Assembly (NCBI GenBank): GCA_910577165.1
Contig: CAJTLX010000002.1
Location: 62,001-126,000 of the forward strand
Source of the DNA: an uncultured Lachnospiraceae bacterium
Lineage (GTDB): Bacteria; Bacillota; Clostridia; Lachnospirales; Lachnospiraceae
Direction: 5' to 3'
Length of the DNA stretch: 64,000 nt
In this document: positions 8,720-17,781 of the stretch, one piece after another
How the letters are laid out: every line of letters starts with the position of its first letter
Numbering within the stretch: position 1 is the stretch's first letter
The notes under the pieces: model-generated
The model's input: the letters and a program-made list of their open reading frames with translations, nothing else
What the model was told of the DNA's origin: nothing
The model's database searches: none
Program-made: the position numbers and the translations under genes

Positions 8720-8802
8720 AAAATGTACTCCTTTGGTTGTTATTTCACTATATATATAATATTATAATTATTAGTGAAAGTCAATAGATTGGAGGGATTT
8801 TT

Positions 8803-9207
8803 ATGGATAACGGATACAACCATCATAACCGACGTAAATACTGTCTAAAAGTGCATATAATCCTTGTTACGAAATATCGTAAAACGTTGCTTCAAGAGTT
8901 TATTGCGGACGAGGTAAAACAATGGATATACGATATCTGTCATACGAAGGGTTACGGTGTCATTGCAATGGAAACAGACAAAGACCATATACATTTTCTG
9001 ATAAGTTACGATACTACGGACAGAGTTTGTGATATGGTAAAAATCATCAAACAGGAAACCACTTATCATCTATGGCAGAAATATCCAAACTTTTTATCTA
9101 AGCAGTATTAGAAGAAGAAAATCTTTTGGTCTAATGGATATTTCACCTGTAGTATAGGTGAGGTATCATCAGCAACTATACAAAAATACATCGAAAATCA
9201 AGGTTAA
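8803..9207 (+). pseudogene. tnpA: TnpA Y1 (HUH) transposase with a nonsense codon
   Basis: The frame opens at 8803 after GGAGGGATTTTT. It carries the HUH motif DHIHFLI (H62, H64) and stops at TAG 9109-9111. Reading through gives a normal TnpA C-terminus (KKKIFWSNGYF then ATIQKYIENQG) up to TAA at 9205-9207. Relatives usually have Trp at the stop position, so TGG to TAG is the simplest change. The lost part contains the likely catalytic tyrosine (Y129 of the read-through product), so the 102-residue fragment should be unable to cut or join DNA. There is no other defect. Confidence 0.9.
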
Positions 9208-9264
9208 TAGCTATAAATTTAAGAGGCTCCTCCCACCGCCTAAAGGCAGTGGGTTTCCGCCTAC

Positions 9265-9303
9265 GACAACAGAAAGGATTTTATTTATGAAAATAGTCCT
9301 CAT
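9265..9303 (-). pseudogene. 5' stub of the gene interrupted by the IS element
   Basis: ATG at 9303 opens MRTIFINKILSVV, 13 codons up to the IS left end at 9265. The next codon in the uninterrupted gene would be TCA at 7429. A purine-rich GGAAAGATAAAAAG precedes the ATG. See the 3' part at 7058-7429. Confidence 0.6.
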
Positions 9304-9365
9304 CTTTTTATCTTTCCATCTTCAGACTTTCTAAACTATCTTTCCACCCTTAAATTTTTCACTTA

Positions 9366-10328
9366 TTACGGCACTCTAATTATCCGCCGATAGCAATAAT
9401 AATTTTTCGATAATCTATAATTATAATTATCCTCAAGTACTCTCTCCCTGTAAAATGCCATATAACAAGGTAGAACCTGAATTCCCCCCTCGCCGCCGCA
9501 GAGCGAACAGCCGCCGTCCCCGCCTTTAACATATTTGGTACTATCAATAATTTCATATTTATAAGAATCATATGCCATAAATAAACCAAACATATTTGGC
9601 TGTTCTAACAATAGCTTCTCCTTCGCATTGCTGACCGAACCCACATTAAAAATTTCCTCCATAACATCGCTTAGAGTATCGCCCCAGCGGAACAATGTGC
9701 GCGCGCCGCCATTGCAGAGATATTCCCACTCATCTTCCGTCGCCAGAGTAAAAGAACCCTCCTTTAAGGAGCGCACCGCCTCATCTAAGGACGATGCATC
9801 TTCCTCAATATAGCGGCTGTCCACCTCCACAATCATATCGCCGATATCGACCGTGCGCAGCGGCGATAAAGATTCCGATAATTTCTTGTTCCATTTTTCT
9901 CTATAGTCTTCCCAACTCCCGTAACCGCCCTCATCCCTCTGCTCCTTGCAGGCTTCTAGTTCCTCCTCCATCTCTGTGCGCAGTTCTTTTGCTTTCTTCA
10001 AATCACCATCCGCTTCCGCCTCTTTCATCTGCTTCTGATAATCCTCTTTCATCTCCTCTATTTCGCTTTCATAATGTTCATGCCCCAAAGTAAATTCTTC
10101 TTTAAGTCCTTCCAATACCCCTTCCCCCAAAGGGCATTTTTCGACATCCCATCCCAAAGTAACGTTTTTCTGTCCAGCTACATAGACAAATTGCGCTCCC
10201 TCATATTCCAAGAGCCAGGTTTCCCGCTCAATCCCATTCATGCTTGTCTTGATCTCGCTTAAAAATTTAAAATCCATCCCCAACGCTTCAATGCGTGAAC
10301 GAACCCCGTCCAATAATTTACTTTTCAT
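9366..10328 (-). CDS. Formylglycine-generating-enzyme-like (SUMF1/FGE fold) protein
   Basis: A 320-residue protein. Near residues 193-212, FTLATEDEWEYLCNGGARTLFRWGD is a clear version of the FGE-sulfatase signature (LPTEAEWEYAARGG...WGD), followed by PNMFGLFMAYDSY, a Gly/Cys-rich GGDGGCSLCGGEGG and a C-terminal YCYRRIIRVP like the FGE strand that ends the fold. Residues about 80-145 form a charged coiled coil. ATG at 10328 is preceded by GGGGGAGAAAAG. Only the C-terminal half matches, so enzyme activity is uncertain; the fold is also used for sugar or protein binding in conflict systems. A textbook promoter lies at 10387-10415. It heads the operon that the IS interrupts. Confidence 0.7.
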   Translation of the reverse strand: MKSKLLDGVRSRIEALGMDFKFLSEIKTSMNGIERETWLLEYEGAQFVYVAGQKNVTLGWDVEKCPLGEGVLEGLKEEFTLGHEHYESEIEEMKEDYQKQMKEAEADGDLKKAKELRTEMEEELEACKEQRDEGGYGSWEDYREKWNKKLSESLSPLRTVDIGDMIVEVDSRYIEEDASSLDEAVRSLKEGSFTLATEDEWEYLCNGGARTLFRWGDTLSDVMEEIFNVGSVSNAKEKLLLEQPNMFGLFMAYDSYKYEIIDSTKYVKGGDGGCSLCGGEGGIQVLPCYMAFYRERVLEDNYNYRLSKNYYCYRRIIRVP

Positions 10329-10386
10329 ATTTTTCTTTTCTCCCCCTTTAATTACAGCGAAAATTTTAAATCGAACATTTGTTTGC

Positions 10387-10415
10387 ATTATAATCTAAAA
10401 GACAAATTTTGTCAA
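10387..10415 (-). promoter_or_regulatory. Consensus sigma-A promoter of the FGE-like gene
   Basis: On the minus strand, TTGACA (10415-10410), a 17-base spacer and TATAAT (10392-10387) match the consensus perfectly. The start codon is about 60 bases downstream. Confidence 0.85.
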
Positions 10416-10443
10416 GAATTTTTCTCAATTATTGTATATTTTC

Positions 10444-10914
10444 TTAATTTCCCCTGTCAGCCCCCAAAACAAAATCCACACTCTTATTATAAACTGTTAA
10501 AAATGTTCCACTATAATCCTTTGTGTGTTCAAACAGCACCCATTGTTCCATTTCCTCTTCAAAATGTGGATAAGCATTTGCAATCAGACATTCAATTGTC
10601 ACTCCATTGTCCAGCTTGATACGCAGATCATTCCATGGACTGATCTCCACTGAGATCACACTGCCGCCCGTAATCTCCGAATTAAATTTCCCGCTGTTAA
10701 ACCACTCATCATTGTTTGTACTTTCCACCTGATCCCAGGACTGATAATCCAGCGTTGTTACAAGGATATCCTTATTTTTTATAATTCTCGAACATCCCAT
10801 GGCATGAAGAACCAAAGGTTCAAAATCAAAGTCCAGTATTTCACATTCACAGCAGAAAGAAAGCAGTTTCTTTTCCATCAGTGAATTTACAAATTGAACC
10901 GCCCGATTATCCAT
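10444..10914 (-). CDS. Unrecognised small acidic protein
   Basis: A 156-residue soluble protein from ATG 10914, which has AGAAGGGAACAG directly upstream; a longer form from 10941 is less likely. No transmembrane segment or known motif is visible. The order of beta-rich stretches (VISVEISPWNDLRIKLDNGVTIECLIANAYP) and the size resemble polymorphic-toxin immunity proteins in general, but this is only an impression. It lies between the FGE-like gene and the 482-residue zinc-ribbon protein, all on the minus strand inside the DUF5682-VWA interval. Confidence 0.6.
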   Translation of the reverse strand: MDNRAVQFVNSLMEKKLLSFCCECEILDFDFEPLVLHAMGCSRIIKNKDILVTTLDYQSWDQVESTNNDEWFNSGKFNSEITGGSVISVEISPWNDLRIKLDNGVTIECLIANAYPHFEEEMEQWVLFEHTKDYSGTFLTVYNKSVDFVLGADRGN

Positions 10915-11012
10915 CTGTTCCCTTCTCCTTTTCCATACCAAAATATAAAATTATTTTCTAATCAATAATATCTAGTTTTCAATTTAAAAACGATTGGGAA
11001 TTACTCGCCATT

Positions 11013-12461
11013 TTATTCCTGCTTTTTTCCCTTATCAAGAAACCGTATCTCCGCATACACTGGTTCTCTATTTTCCATAGTACAGTGAAACTGAAATTTA
11101 TCTGTAAATAAATCCATTGTTCCATCTTCGTTTTTCTGTACCTTCTCCGGCTGATAACGGATAAAATCTTTATAAGATCGGTTATATATGTAAAAAATTG
11201 GTAAAAACTGCCGTAAATCAAGCCCAAAAATTTTATTCTCCGCATCGACAAAACCCGCACCAATAAGTCCAAGCTCTTCCTTATGTGCCTCGATCTTTGC
11301 AAGTTCCCGAAATTCTTCTCCGTTGATCACAATTGAATTGCCCCAAACCTTAAAATATTTTGTTGTCTTCCTGTGCTCCAGCTCGTCCAAAAGTTTTGCA
11401 AGCCTTCCCTCTCCCTTAATATAGCACTTGACCGCGGCTTTTACATTTTTATATACATTGGACGGAGAATAAATAATTCTCTCCGGATGGTCGGGACAAC
11501 GAAAATTAAGATCAAACTGAGTGATCGATAATTGCGGTCCCTTTGCGGGAAAAGCATTGTCATACCAGTCCAGACGGCGGTTTACTCCCGCATCTTCTAC
11601 CTTGTATACCTTTTTCTTACAGACCGGACAGATTCCAAAATCTTCATTTAAATTCAGGTACATGGAATAATAGTCAAAATCTCCATCATCATCATTTTTT
11701 GCAATCTTGTAGTGATAAACATACTCCCCCAGCCCTAAAAAATCAGCGAAACTTTCCAGTGTGACTTCTTTTGGAACAGATTTTGGCGGATTCTGTTTTT
11801 CCTGAAATGCTTTAATGTATTTGGGTGGAAAGCGATAATCGTCAATCCCCAAAAGTTTCGCTGCCTCCTCCAAATACCACGCCCAAAATTTCATTTCACG
11901 GACGGCGCATTTTCCATTATCTCCATCGCTGTGCGCATCACTCCATGCAATACAGGCATTTTTGGCGGTATCCCAGTCGTAGGAATCCATTTCCTTCTCC
12001 GTTACATCCTGGCACCACGGTTCCAGATCCGCTTCGTCCTCCAATGCCACAATCGCTGCTTTCCATGCGGCAAGTGCTGCCGAAGCGGCAATCTCCTCCT
12101 CGTCGATCATCTCCATAAAATCATCGATCACACCACTTGTCACTTCGGCATCTAAATCCCTTACGGTAATCTTTCCCTCCAGATAGGCAAGACTTTTTTT
12201 AATTAAAATTTGTGGTCGTTTATCATTGGGATCACATTTACACCATATTGGCATAACCTTTTTGGCACAGGCAAGTGCGAGCAATGCACGCTTTTTAAGT
12301 GGCTCCGTCAATGTGCGTGGAATGGGAGAATCCTGTTCGCGCGCTTCAAGCTCCCCCATAGCCTGCCAAATTTTTCTCCGCACGGTAATATTAAGTTTTC
12401 CGTTCGCAATAAGCTCTTTTTGTGCCTGTTCCAATACCTTATTTTCCTTGTTATCTAACAT
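11013..12461 (-). CDS. Unrecognised protein with an Imm5-like N-terminus and a zinc ribbon
   Basis: A 482-residue protein. Residues about 15-170 are helical (RRKIWQAMGELEAREQ, then LALACAKKVMPIW), recalling the Imm5 immunity family (low-confidence resemblance). Around residues 275-330, ICPVCKKKVYK followed by FRCPDHPER gives CxxC and CxxH pairs able to hold a zinc ion. The C-terminal 150 residues are beta-rich and unassigned. ATG 12461 follows GGGGGAATTT. It lies 62 bases after the DUF5682 gene on the same strand and is probably co-transcribed with it, so it may be a helper or effector of the MoxR-VWA module. Confidence 0.6.
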   Translation of the reverse strand: MLDNKENKVLEQAQKELIANGKLNITVRRKIWQAMGELEAREQDSPIPRTLTEPLKKRALLALACAKKVMPIWCKCDPNDKRPQILIKKSLAYLEGKITVRDLDAEVTSGVIDDFMEMIDEEEIAASAALAAWKAAIVALEDEADLEPWCQDVTEKEMDSYDWDTAKNACIAWSDAHSDGDNGKCAVREMKFWAWYLEEAAKLLGIDDYRFPPKYIKAFQEKQNPPKSVPKEVTLESFADFLGLGEYVYHYKIAKNDDDGDFDYYSMYLNLNEDFGICPVCKKKVYKVEDAGVNRRLDWYDNAFPAKGPQLSITQFDLNFRCPDHPERIIYSPSNVYKNVKAAVKCYIKGEGRLAKLLDELEHRKTTKYFKVWGNSIVINGEEFRELAKIEAHKEELGLIGAGFVDAENKIFGLDLRQFLPIFYIYNRSYKDFIRYQPEKVQKNEDGTMDLFTDKFQFHCTMENREPVYAEIRFLDKGKKQE

Positions 12462-12523
12462 AAATTCCCCCTTCAATAATTATACCATTCCCATCCTTAT
12501 TTAATCTTCATCCTTTTGTCATC

Positions 12524-15028
12524 TCACATCTCTCCCGCCGCATATGCGTCCAATTCCTTCCCATATGCATACCACTGCGGCATTACCTCGGCGCGCTCCA
12601 TAATATCTTCCCTTTTTCCCCCATGCAGTTCTGCTGCCTGCTTTGCAATCTTATCCACCTCCGCAGGCGTAAAATAGGCGAATGCCATACGAAGCTGTGG
12701 CAATAATTCCACAAATTCCTGCTCGCCGACTTCCCCGAAAAATGTATCTAAGATGCCAAGCAGCCGTCCCCCAATAAAAATTAAATCCTTTGCCGTGTAA
12801 AACAGTCCACGGAAAAAATTAGCCGTCTGCAAAAGCTGTTCTCTCGTCCCGGTCAGATAGCCAATGCAGGCATTTTCCACCCCATTTGCATCCTCCTTAG
12901 CACACCCATACAAAATTCCGTGAATACAGCCGCTTAGCCCCGCATTGATCTCCACGGTCTGCACAAGTTGCTCTAAAGCCTCATAGTATGCATCCCGCTC
13001 CATCCTCATCTTATCGCCCCTGCCCGTAACCTGATATAACATCTTTAAAATATCCATGCAGTCTGAAAGCTGTTCTTCTTTTACTTGTGCCATCGCAGGA
13101 AGCAGAGTGATCAGTTTCTGTACCGCAGTGTGCAGAAGCGTTAAAAAATCCATCTCCACCCCGTAAAGACCACATAGTTCCTCCATCATCATCAGGGATT
13201 TCATTGCGTCCGCAATTGAATAAAAATCTGTATCCGCCACCACCAATTCCTGCACGCGCCCATATACCGCCGCAAGCTGCCCGGTCAATCCCATCTCAAA
13301 CACCTGCGTCAAAAGATTTGCTGCCATTCCCGCATTCAGATCCTTGTTCAACTCTTCCCCCACAAGACCTACTGCCGCTTCCACAATTGTCGCTCCATAT
13401 ACGGACACATCAATCAGTGCAGATACCACCTGTGTATTCCATTTATATTTCCAGATTTCCCGAATTAAATTTTTATCTTTCTTTAATTGAAGATTTGGAC
13501 CCTTTAATCTCCTTGCAAACTCCGTTTTTAAAAACACCATACGATGGAAAAAACAACTTACCACCCGGTGCTTCCTCTCCGAAAAAATTGACAGGGTAGT
13601 TTCCGTTTCCAGCGTGGAGTGTATTTTCAGACGAAATGTCGCGCACTGTGCCTCAAAATCCTGCACAATTGGAGGAACATCCGCCGCTGAACAAAGCCGT
13701 CCTATTCCCTTGCCCGTCATCAGCTCACGCAGCATTTGCACCGGCATATTCGAAGCAATATTATACTCCCCCTTAACATATGAACAAAGCACTGCATCCT
13801 GCAATTCATAGGCTCCTGGCTGTGCTTTCGCGCGCAGCTCACAAAGCCCCTGTGCCATCTGCCAGGCACAGATCTCATCATAAGTGGAAAGACTTGCTTC
13901 CCTTATGCGCACTTTTTTTCCTGTTGCCACAAGCAGATCAAGTACCGCTTTTGCATAGGGGTGTTTTTCTTTCTCGCCAATTCCATCCCAGACCTGCTGG
14001 TAAAATCCCGTGTATGGCATTCCACTCGCATAGCCATTTAATGCATCTGCCGCCTCCATCGAGTATGGCATCAGGTAAACACTCTGATCCTTTTGTGATT
14101 GATCTTTTTCCGATATTTTTCCATTTTTTTCCATTGAAAACTTCCCCGCAGAAAGCTTTTTCGCTGCGGTCTTCGTTTCCTCCCAATTCTTTTCTGAAAG
14201 CCGATCCAAAAGCCCCGGAGTATGGAAACCTCCGGTAATTACAAGGATCTTTACTATTATTTTCTCCCTATCATGTTTTGAGTTTTCTGTATTTTTATCA
14301 GAAAGATTCTTACTTTTGGCATCTTCATCAGTGAAACTTTTTTCCCTATATTTTTCCACGCACTGCACAATTCTTGCTGCCATATGTGCTTCCCTTGCAA
14401 TACAGCCATCTTCCTGCATCTCTTCCTGCGGCGTGTTCTCCCTTGCAAGTCTGCAATAGGTAAGAAGATGGGAAAACCATATCTCCCCATCCTCCTCCAT
14501 CCCATTTAATTCAAAATATTTCTCCCAAAATTCATCAAAACTGCGCAGTCCCGTCCTCTCGCACAGCCGCCCGATATATTCATTATGAGAAAGCAGATAA
14601 TCGTCATTATAATTATTTTTTTCCTCCTTCTTTCGTAATCCTCGTCCCTCCTTTGATGCCGCCAAAATATCCCCGTAGGAAAGATCGATAAATGCCGCAG
14701 GAATCCCTTTTTCCGCAGCCGTCCGCACTGCCACCAACTCCGGCGAGTATGCAAGAAATGGATAATAGCATTTATAATGTTCCTTCTCCTTTGAAATCTT
14801 TCCCGCCTTATCGTGATAAGAATAGTAAATGGCAAACGGTGCCACTGTATCCTCATGTACCATCACTGGCAGCAGCGCGTTCGCATTGTCCGATCCCTCC
14901 ACTAGGATGGCTGTCGGCTCCCATTTCTCAATTACACGCTGTATTTGCATTGAACACGCCGGACTGTGATGTCTTACCGGCAAAAACATAATCTCTGTTT
15001 GCTCTTTGCTTCGCAATATCGTTTCCAT
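12524..15028 (-). CDS. DUF5682 family protein (MoxR-VWA module)
   Basis: An 834-residue protein starting with the DUF5682 hallmark FLPVRHHSPACS (residues 15-26), followed by ILVEGSDNAN and then PFAIYYSYHDK. The N-terminal half also has ILVITGGFHTPGL. These conserved His and Asp residues near the N-terminus suggest an enzyme fold, possibly related to TraB/ChaN-like hydrolases (inference). A Lys/Ser/Glu-rich insertion lies near residues 240-255, with a second after GGFHTPGL. The C-terminal 350 residues are all-helical. DUF5682 proteins are known to be encoded with MoxR, VWA and SWIM proteins, and their chemistry is uncharacterised. ATG 15028 follows GGGGGATGAAAGA; a promoter lies at 15072-15101. 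Confidence 0.82.
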   Translation of the reverse strand: METILRSKEQTEIMFLPVRHHSPACSMQIQRVIEKWEPTAILVEGSDNANALLPVMVHEDTVAPFAIYYSYHDKAGKISKEKEHYKCYYPFLAYSPELVAVRTAAEKGIPAAFIDLSYGDILAASKEGRGLRKKEEKNNYNDDYLLSHNEYIGRLCERTGLRSFDEFWEKYFELNGMEEDGEIWFSHLLTYCRLARENTPQEEMQEDGCIAREAHMAARIVQCVEKYREKSFTDEDAKSKNLSDKNTENSKHDREKIIVKILVITGGFHTPGLLDRLSEKNWEETKTAAKKLSAGKFSMEKNGKISEKDQSQKDQSVYLMPYSMEAADALNGYASGMPYTGFYQQVWDGIGEKEKHPYAKAVLDLLVATGKKVRIREASLSTYDEICAWQMAQGLCELRAKAQPGAYELQDAVLCSYVKGEYNIASNMPVQMLRELMTGKGIGRLCSAADVPPIVQDFEAQCATFRLKIHSTLETETTLSIFSERKHRVVSCFFHRMVFLKTEFARRLKGPNLQLKKDKNLIREIWKYKWNTQVVSALIDVSVYGATIVEAAVGLVGEELNKDLNAGMAANLLTQVFEMGLTGQLAAVYGRVQELVVADTDFYSIADAMKSLMMMEELCGLYGVEMDFLTLLHTAVQKLITLLPAMAQVKEEQLSDCMDILKMLYQVTGRGDKMRMERDAYYEALEQLVQTVEINAGLSGCIHGILYGCAKEDANGVENACIGYLTGTREQLLQTANFFRGLFYTAKDLIFIGGRLLGILDTFFGEVGEQEFVELLPQLRMAFAYFTPAEVDKIAKQAAELHGGKREDIMERAEVMPQWYAYGKELDAYAAGEM

Positions 15029-15071
15029 TCTTTCATCCCCCGTTTTCGTTTGACTTTGCTCTGATTTCTCT

Positions 15072-15101
15072 ATTATATCGCATCCGTCCTGTAAAAATCA
15101 A
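15072..15101 (-). promoter_or_regulatory. Sigma-A promoter of the DUF5682 gene
   Basis: Minus strand: TTGATT (15101-15096), 18-base spacer, TATAAT (15077-15072), about 43 bases upstream of the ATG. Confidence 0.65.
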
Positions 15102-15274
15102 TGCATTTCCGCAATTTTACATCAATCTATTGCAAACTATTGTGAAAGTATGTATACTGTACTTGTCGGAGGAAAATCTTGATTGATAAAGTGGAATTTT
15201 TTTCCGAACTATTATCAATCAACATTTCTTCATAGAATATCCAAAAATTATTAAAGAAAAAGAGGGGGAATACC

Positions 15275-15715
15275 ATGATAAATTTCCGCAAGATCACAGA
15301 GGAAAACTTTGATGAGATCATCCGAATGAAACGGCCGGACGAAGAACATTATGTCGCTTCCAATGCCTACTCCTTAGCCCAGGCATGGCTTTATCGTGAA
15401 GCAAATGATGTGTATCCTTTCGCGATTTATAATGATGATACGGCAGTGGGATTTATGATGTTGGATGAAGATTTAGAAGAACGCTGCCTTGTGCTTTGGC
15501 GCGTTATGTTCCCGGAGGAAAATACCGGAAAAGGATATGGAACAGAAGCTATCCAACAGATTGTTCAGCCAGCAAAAGAAAGTGGCAAATATGACTTTAT
15601 GATACTGGACTACGATCCTAATAATAAACGCGCAAAGTATGTATATGAAAAAATTGGATTCTATGATACCGGAGAAGTGGAAAATGGAGAGAATATCATG
15701 CGGTTTGATTTTTAA
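15275..15715 (+). CDS. GNAT acetyltransferase, spermine/spermidine type
   Basis: A 146-residue GNAT. MINFRKITEENFDEII begins the fold; VGFMMLDED and CLVLWRVMFPEENTGKGYGTEAIQQI hold the acetyl-CoA loop (GKGYG); LDYDPNNKRAKYVYEKIGFYDTGE is the usual C-terminal strand. The LVLWRVMFPEENTGKGYG pattern is like spermine/spermidine N-acetyltransferases of Gram-positive bacteria, so a polyamine substrate is a fair guess. ATG 15275 follows AGAGGGGGAATACC. It is a single-gene unit, convergent with the lipoprotein gene across a hairpin at 15780-15814. Confidence 0.8.
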   Translation: MINFRKITEENFDEIIRMKRPDEEHYVASNAYSLAQAWLYREANDVYPFAIYNDDTAVGFMMLDEDLEERCLVLWRVMFPEENTGKGYGTEAIQQIVQPAKESGKYDFMILDYDPNNKRAKYVYEKIGFYDTGEVENGENIMRFDF

Positions 15716-15779
15716 CGGAAAATACAAAAGATGAAACTATTTTATAAAAGATAAATTTGCATTTGAGAGGAAAATAAAT

Positions 15780-15814
15780 GCTAATTGGATAAAAATTCTC
15801 TTTATCCAATTAGC
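15780..15814. terminator. Bidirectional hairpin between convergent genes
   Basis: A perfect 14-base stem GCTAATTGGATAAA/TTTATCCAATTAGC with a 7-base loop. On the minus strand it is followed by ATTTATTTTCC, which suits the lipoprotein gene; the plus-strand tail is less U-rich. Confidence 0.65.
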
Positions 15815-15830
15815 GTTGTAATTTCAAGCA

Positions 15831-17579
15831 TCAATAAAACTTATAACTTTTCTTCAAATACTCTTCCCATTCTTCTGCAAATTCTTTATAGGTATGCCCC
15901 GTTAATTCTTCCACCCTATCATTTCCTGTCGCGACCAAATAAAGAATATCCTCCCCATAAGTTTTTGCAATAAAGATCGAAAAGGAATATAAAAGAGCAT
16001 CTTCTTCCACCGAATAATCAAAGAATCCCTGTTTTGTCACCAACTTTGACACAGATTTATCCATCCCTTCTATTGCTGACAAAAAATGCATGAATTGCTT
16101 CGTGCCTTCCTCATCACAAATTAATACTTCTCCATCGAATTTTTCTTCTAGTTTCAGGAAATAATTATCCCATTTTTCATCATTCGCATAGTATTTCTTA
16201 AAAGATTTATAGGTTTCCTGAAACAAAAGATATGCCATTTTAGAATGACTTCCATAATAATAGGGAAGCAAATGTAATTGTGTGATATATGTTTCCTTAG
16301 ATACCCCATCTTCTACAAATACCCCCTCCTGTAGCAACAGATAATGACAATATTCATGGACAAGTCCATATAATTTTCCTACATAGATTTGATCATTATG
16401 TTTAATATCATAATATCCCCCAAACCCCTGTGATATCATATAGTCATCCCCGTCAAGATAAATTTTTAACTCCGGATAATTAAAAGTTTTATCGCGCAAA
16501 ACTTTATCCACGTAAGCCAGTTCTTCCTCAAATTGCTGCATCCACAAATTAGTTTCCTGATAATCACGGTGAAATATCAAAGAATATTCGCCATTAACTG
16601 AAGTGTCAAAACTGCTTCTTACATACCATTTTCCATGCAAAGTTTCCATTTGAAAAAATGCAAATCTTCCATAATTTCCATAATGAATGGGATATTCTCT
16701 TGCGGATATGCACATGGTACTCCCACACTCCAAAAGCCATGCATTTCTCAATTTTGTAAATTCCTCCTCAAAGGAAAGAAGCTCCTTATTATTCGTAAGT
16801 AAAAACAGTACTTCCTGCTCTTTATTATTTTCCGATATGTATTCAGACAAACTTCTCGCCAATGTCCATGCATATTCCACCTGTTTTTCCTCAACATAAT
16901 TCGGAGAAAAACACAGATATTCCAAATCCAGCAAAAATTGATTTTCTTCTTCCAATGACCGAACAACCTCCGCCAGAGAATTTCTTTTCTTTTTATTTAC
17001 TTCTGGAAATTCATAGCGTTTTCCTGCAAGCGGATGAGCAAAATCTTCATTATTTGCTATTGTGATCGGCGGTACATAAGAAATATCCCACCCCAAAAGT
17101 CGCGCTATACTAAATCCCTCCGCCTGCAGCAAACCATAATTCACTGTCGCAGAACCTGTTATTGCCTGAATTAATAGCGCGGCTTGAAGAGAGGTCTTTG
17201 CATACTCCAAACCAAGAGCGCATTTTCCTGTTTCTGAATTGTAATAATACATTCCATTCGCTGCATATATTTCAAGTTTATCTGTAAATCCTACATTCTC
17301 CATAACAAACTGCAAAATTTTCTCCGAACTTTCTACATAAGTATTTCTAAGTTCCAACGATGAATCTTTATCAAAATAATAATTTGCATACTCCCTGCGG
17401 CAAATAATCACATCATGTAAATCAGTAAGAAAAATTGCACCATCCTCCTCCACGCGAAGATTCGTGGATGTGTACTCATATTCGTAGTCCAGTATCTTCT
17501 CTTTCCCGCAAGCTGTGCAAAAAAGCAAACAACAAAATAGAATGCAATATAAAAATGGTTTAATGTTTTTTCCTTTCAT
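15831..17579 (-). CDS. Lipoprotein with an HEXXH zinc-peptidase motif
   Basis: A 582-residue protein with a lipoprotein signal peptide: positive N-terminus, hydrophobic YCILFCCLLF and lipobox LFCTAC, with the acylated Cys at about residue 24. It would be anchored outside the membrane. LVHEYCHYLLLQEG contains HEXXH (H408, E409, H412), the zincin signature; the third ligand is probably a later Glu or His in the 30-90 residues that follow. The surrounding YVGKLYGLVHEYCHY and the tail YKEFAEEWEEYLKK look like gluzincin families that process extracellular proteins. I cannot place it in a named family. Ahead of it is an AT-rich gap to the divergent MerR-type gene. Confidence 0.75.
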   Translation of the reverse strand: MKGKNIKPFLYCILFCCLLFCTACGKEKILDYEYEYTSTNLRVEEDGAIFLTDLHDVIICRREYANYYFDKDSSLELRNTYVESSEKILQFVMENVGFTDKLEIYAANGMYYYNSETGKCALGLEYAKTSLQAALLIQAITGSATVNYGLLQAEGFSIARLLGWDISYVPPITIANNEDFAHPLAGKRYEFPEVNKKKRNSLAEVVRSLEEENQFLLDLEYLCFSPNYVEEKQVEYAWTLARSLSEYISENNKEQEVLFLLTNNKELLSFEEEFTKLRNAWLLECGSTMCISAREYPIHYGNYGRFAFFQMETLHGKWYVRSSFDTSVNGEYSLIFHRDYQETNLWMQQFEEELAYVDKVLRDKTFNYPELKIYLDGDDYMISQGFGGYYDIKHNDQIYVGKLYGLVHEYCHYLLLQEGVFVEDGVSKETYITQLHLLPYYYGSHSKMAYLLFQETYKSFKKYYANDEKWDNYFLKLEEKFDGEVLICDEEGTKQFMHFLSAIEGMDKSVSKLVTKQGFFDYSVEEDALLYSFSIFIAKTYGEDILYLVATGNDRVEELTGHTYKEFAEEWEEYLKKSYKFY

Positions 17580-17781
17580 TTATTACCATCCCCTCTCTGT
17601 ACCCTTTTCATTAAAAAGTTCCTTTTCCTCTCACTCTTCATCATCTCTCATTCCAGCCTCAAAACACATGAAATTTAAAAAATACATCTCACTTTTCTTT
17701 ACCATCATAACATATCTATCAGGTAAAAACAAGTATTTTTGTCATTTTTTGTATATCCCTGTATTATTTTTTAATTTCCTC

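Larger units (their letters stand above)
7430..9264. mobile_element. IS200/IS605-family element, intact tnpB and broken tnpA
   Basis: A 1835-base element with divergent tnpB (minus) and tnpA (plus) genes and no terminal inverted repeats, but with a subterminal hairpin near each end: CCCATCACC/GGTAATGGG at 7438-7459 and CCCACCGCC/GGCAGTGGG at 9232-9253. Boundaries come from restoring the interrupted host frame. On the minus strand the right end finishes ...TTGAC (7434-7430) and the left flank finishes ...TTGTC (9269-9265), which fits the short target/cleavage motifs of this family. TnpA has a nonsense codon, so the copy is probably immobile on its own. Confidence 0.88.

Noticed and set aside
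12210..14238. Several long open frames on the plus strand opposite DUF5682 and neighbours
   Set aside because: They lie entirely inside strongly coding minus-strand genes and their products are Pro/Ser/His-rich, typical of antisense shadows.
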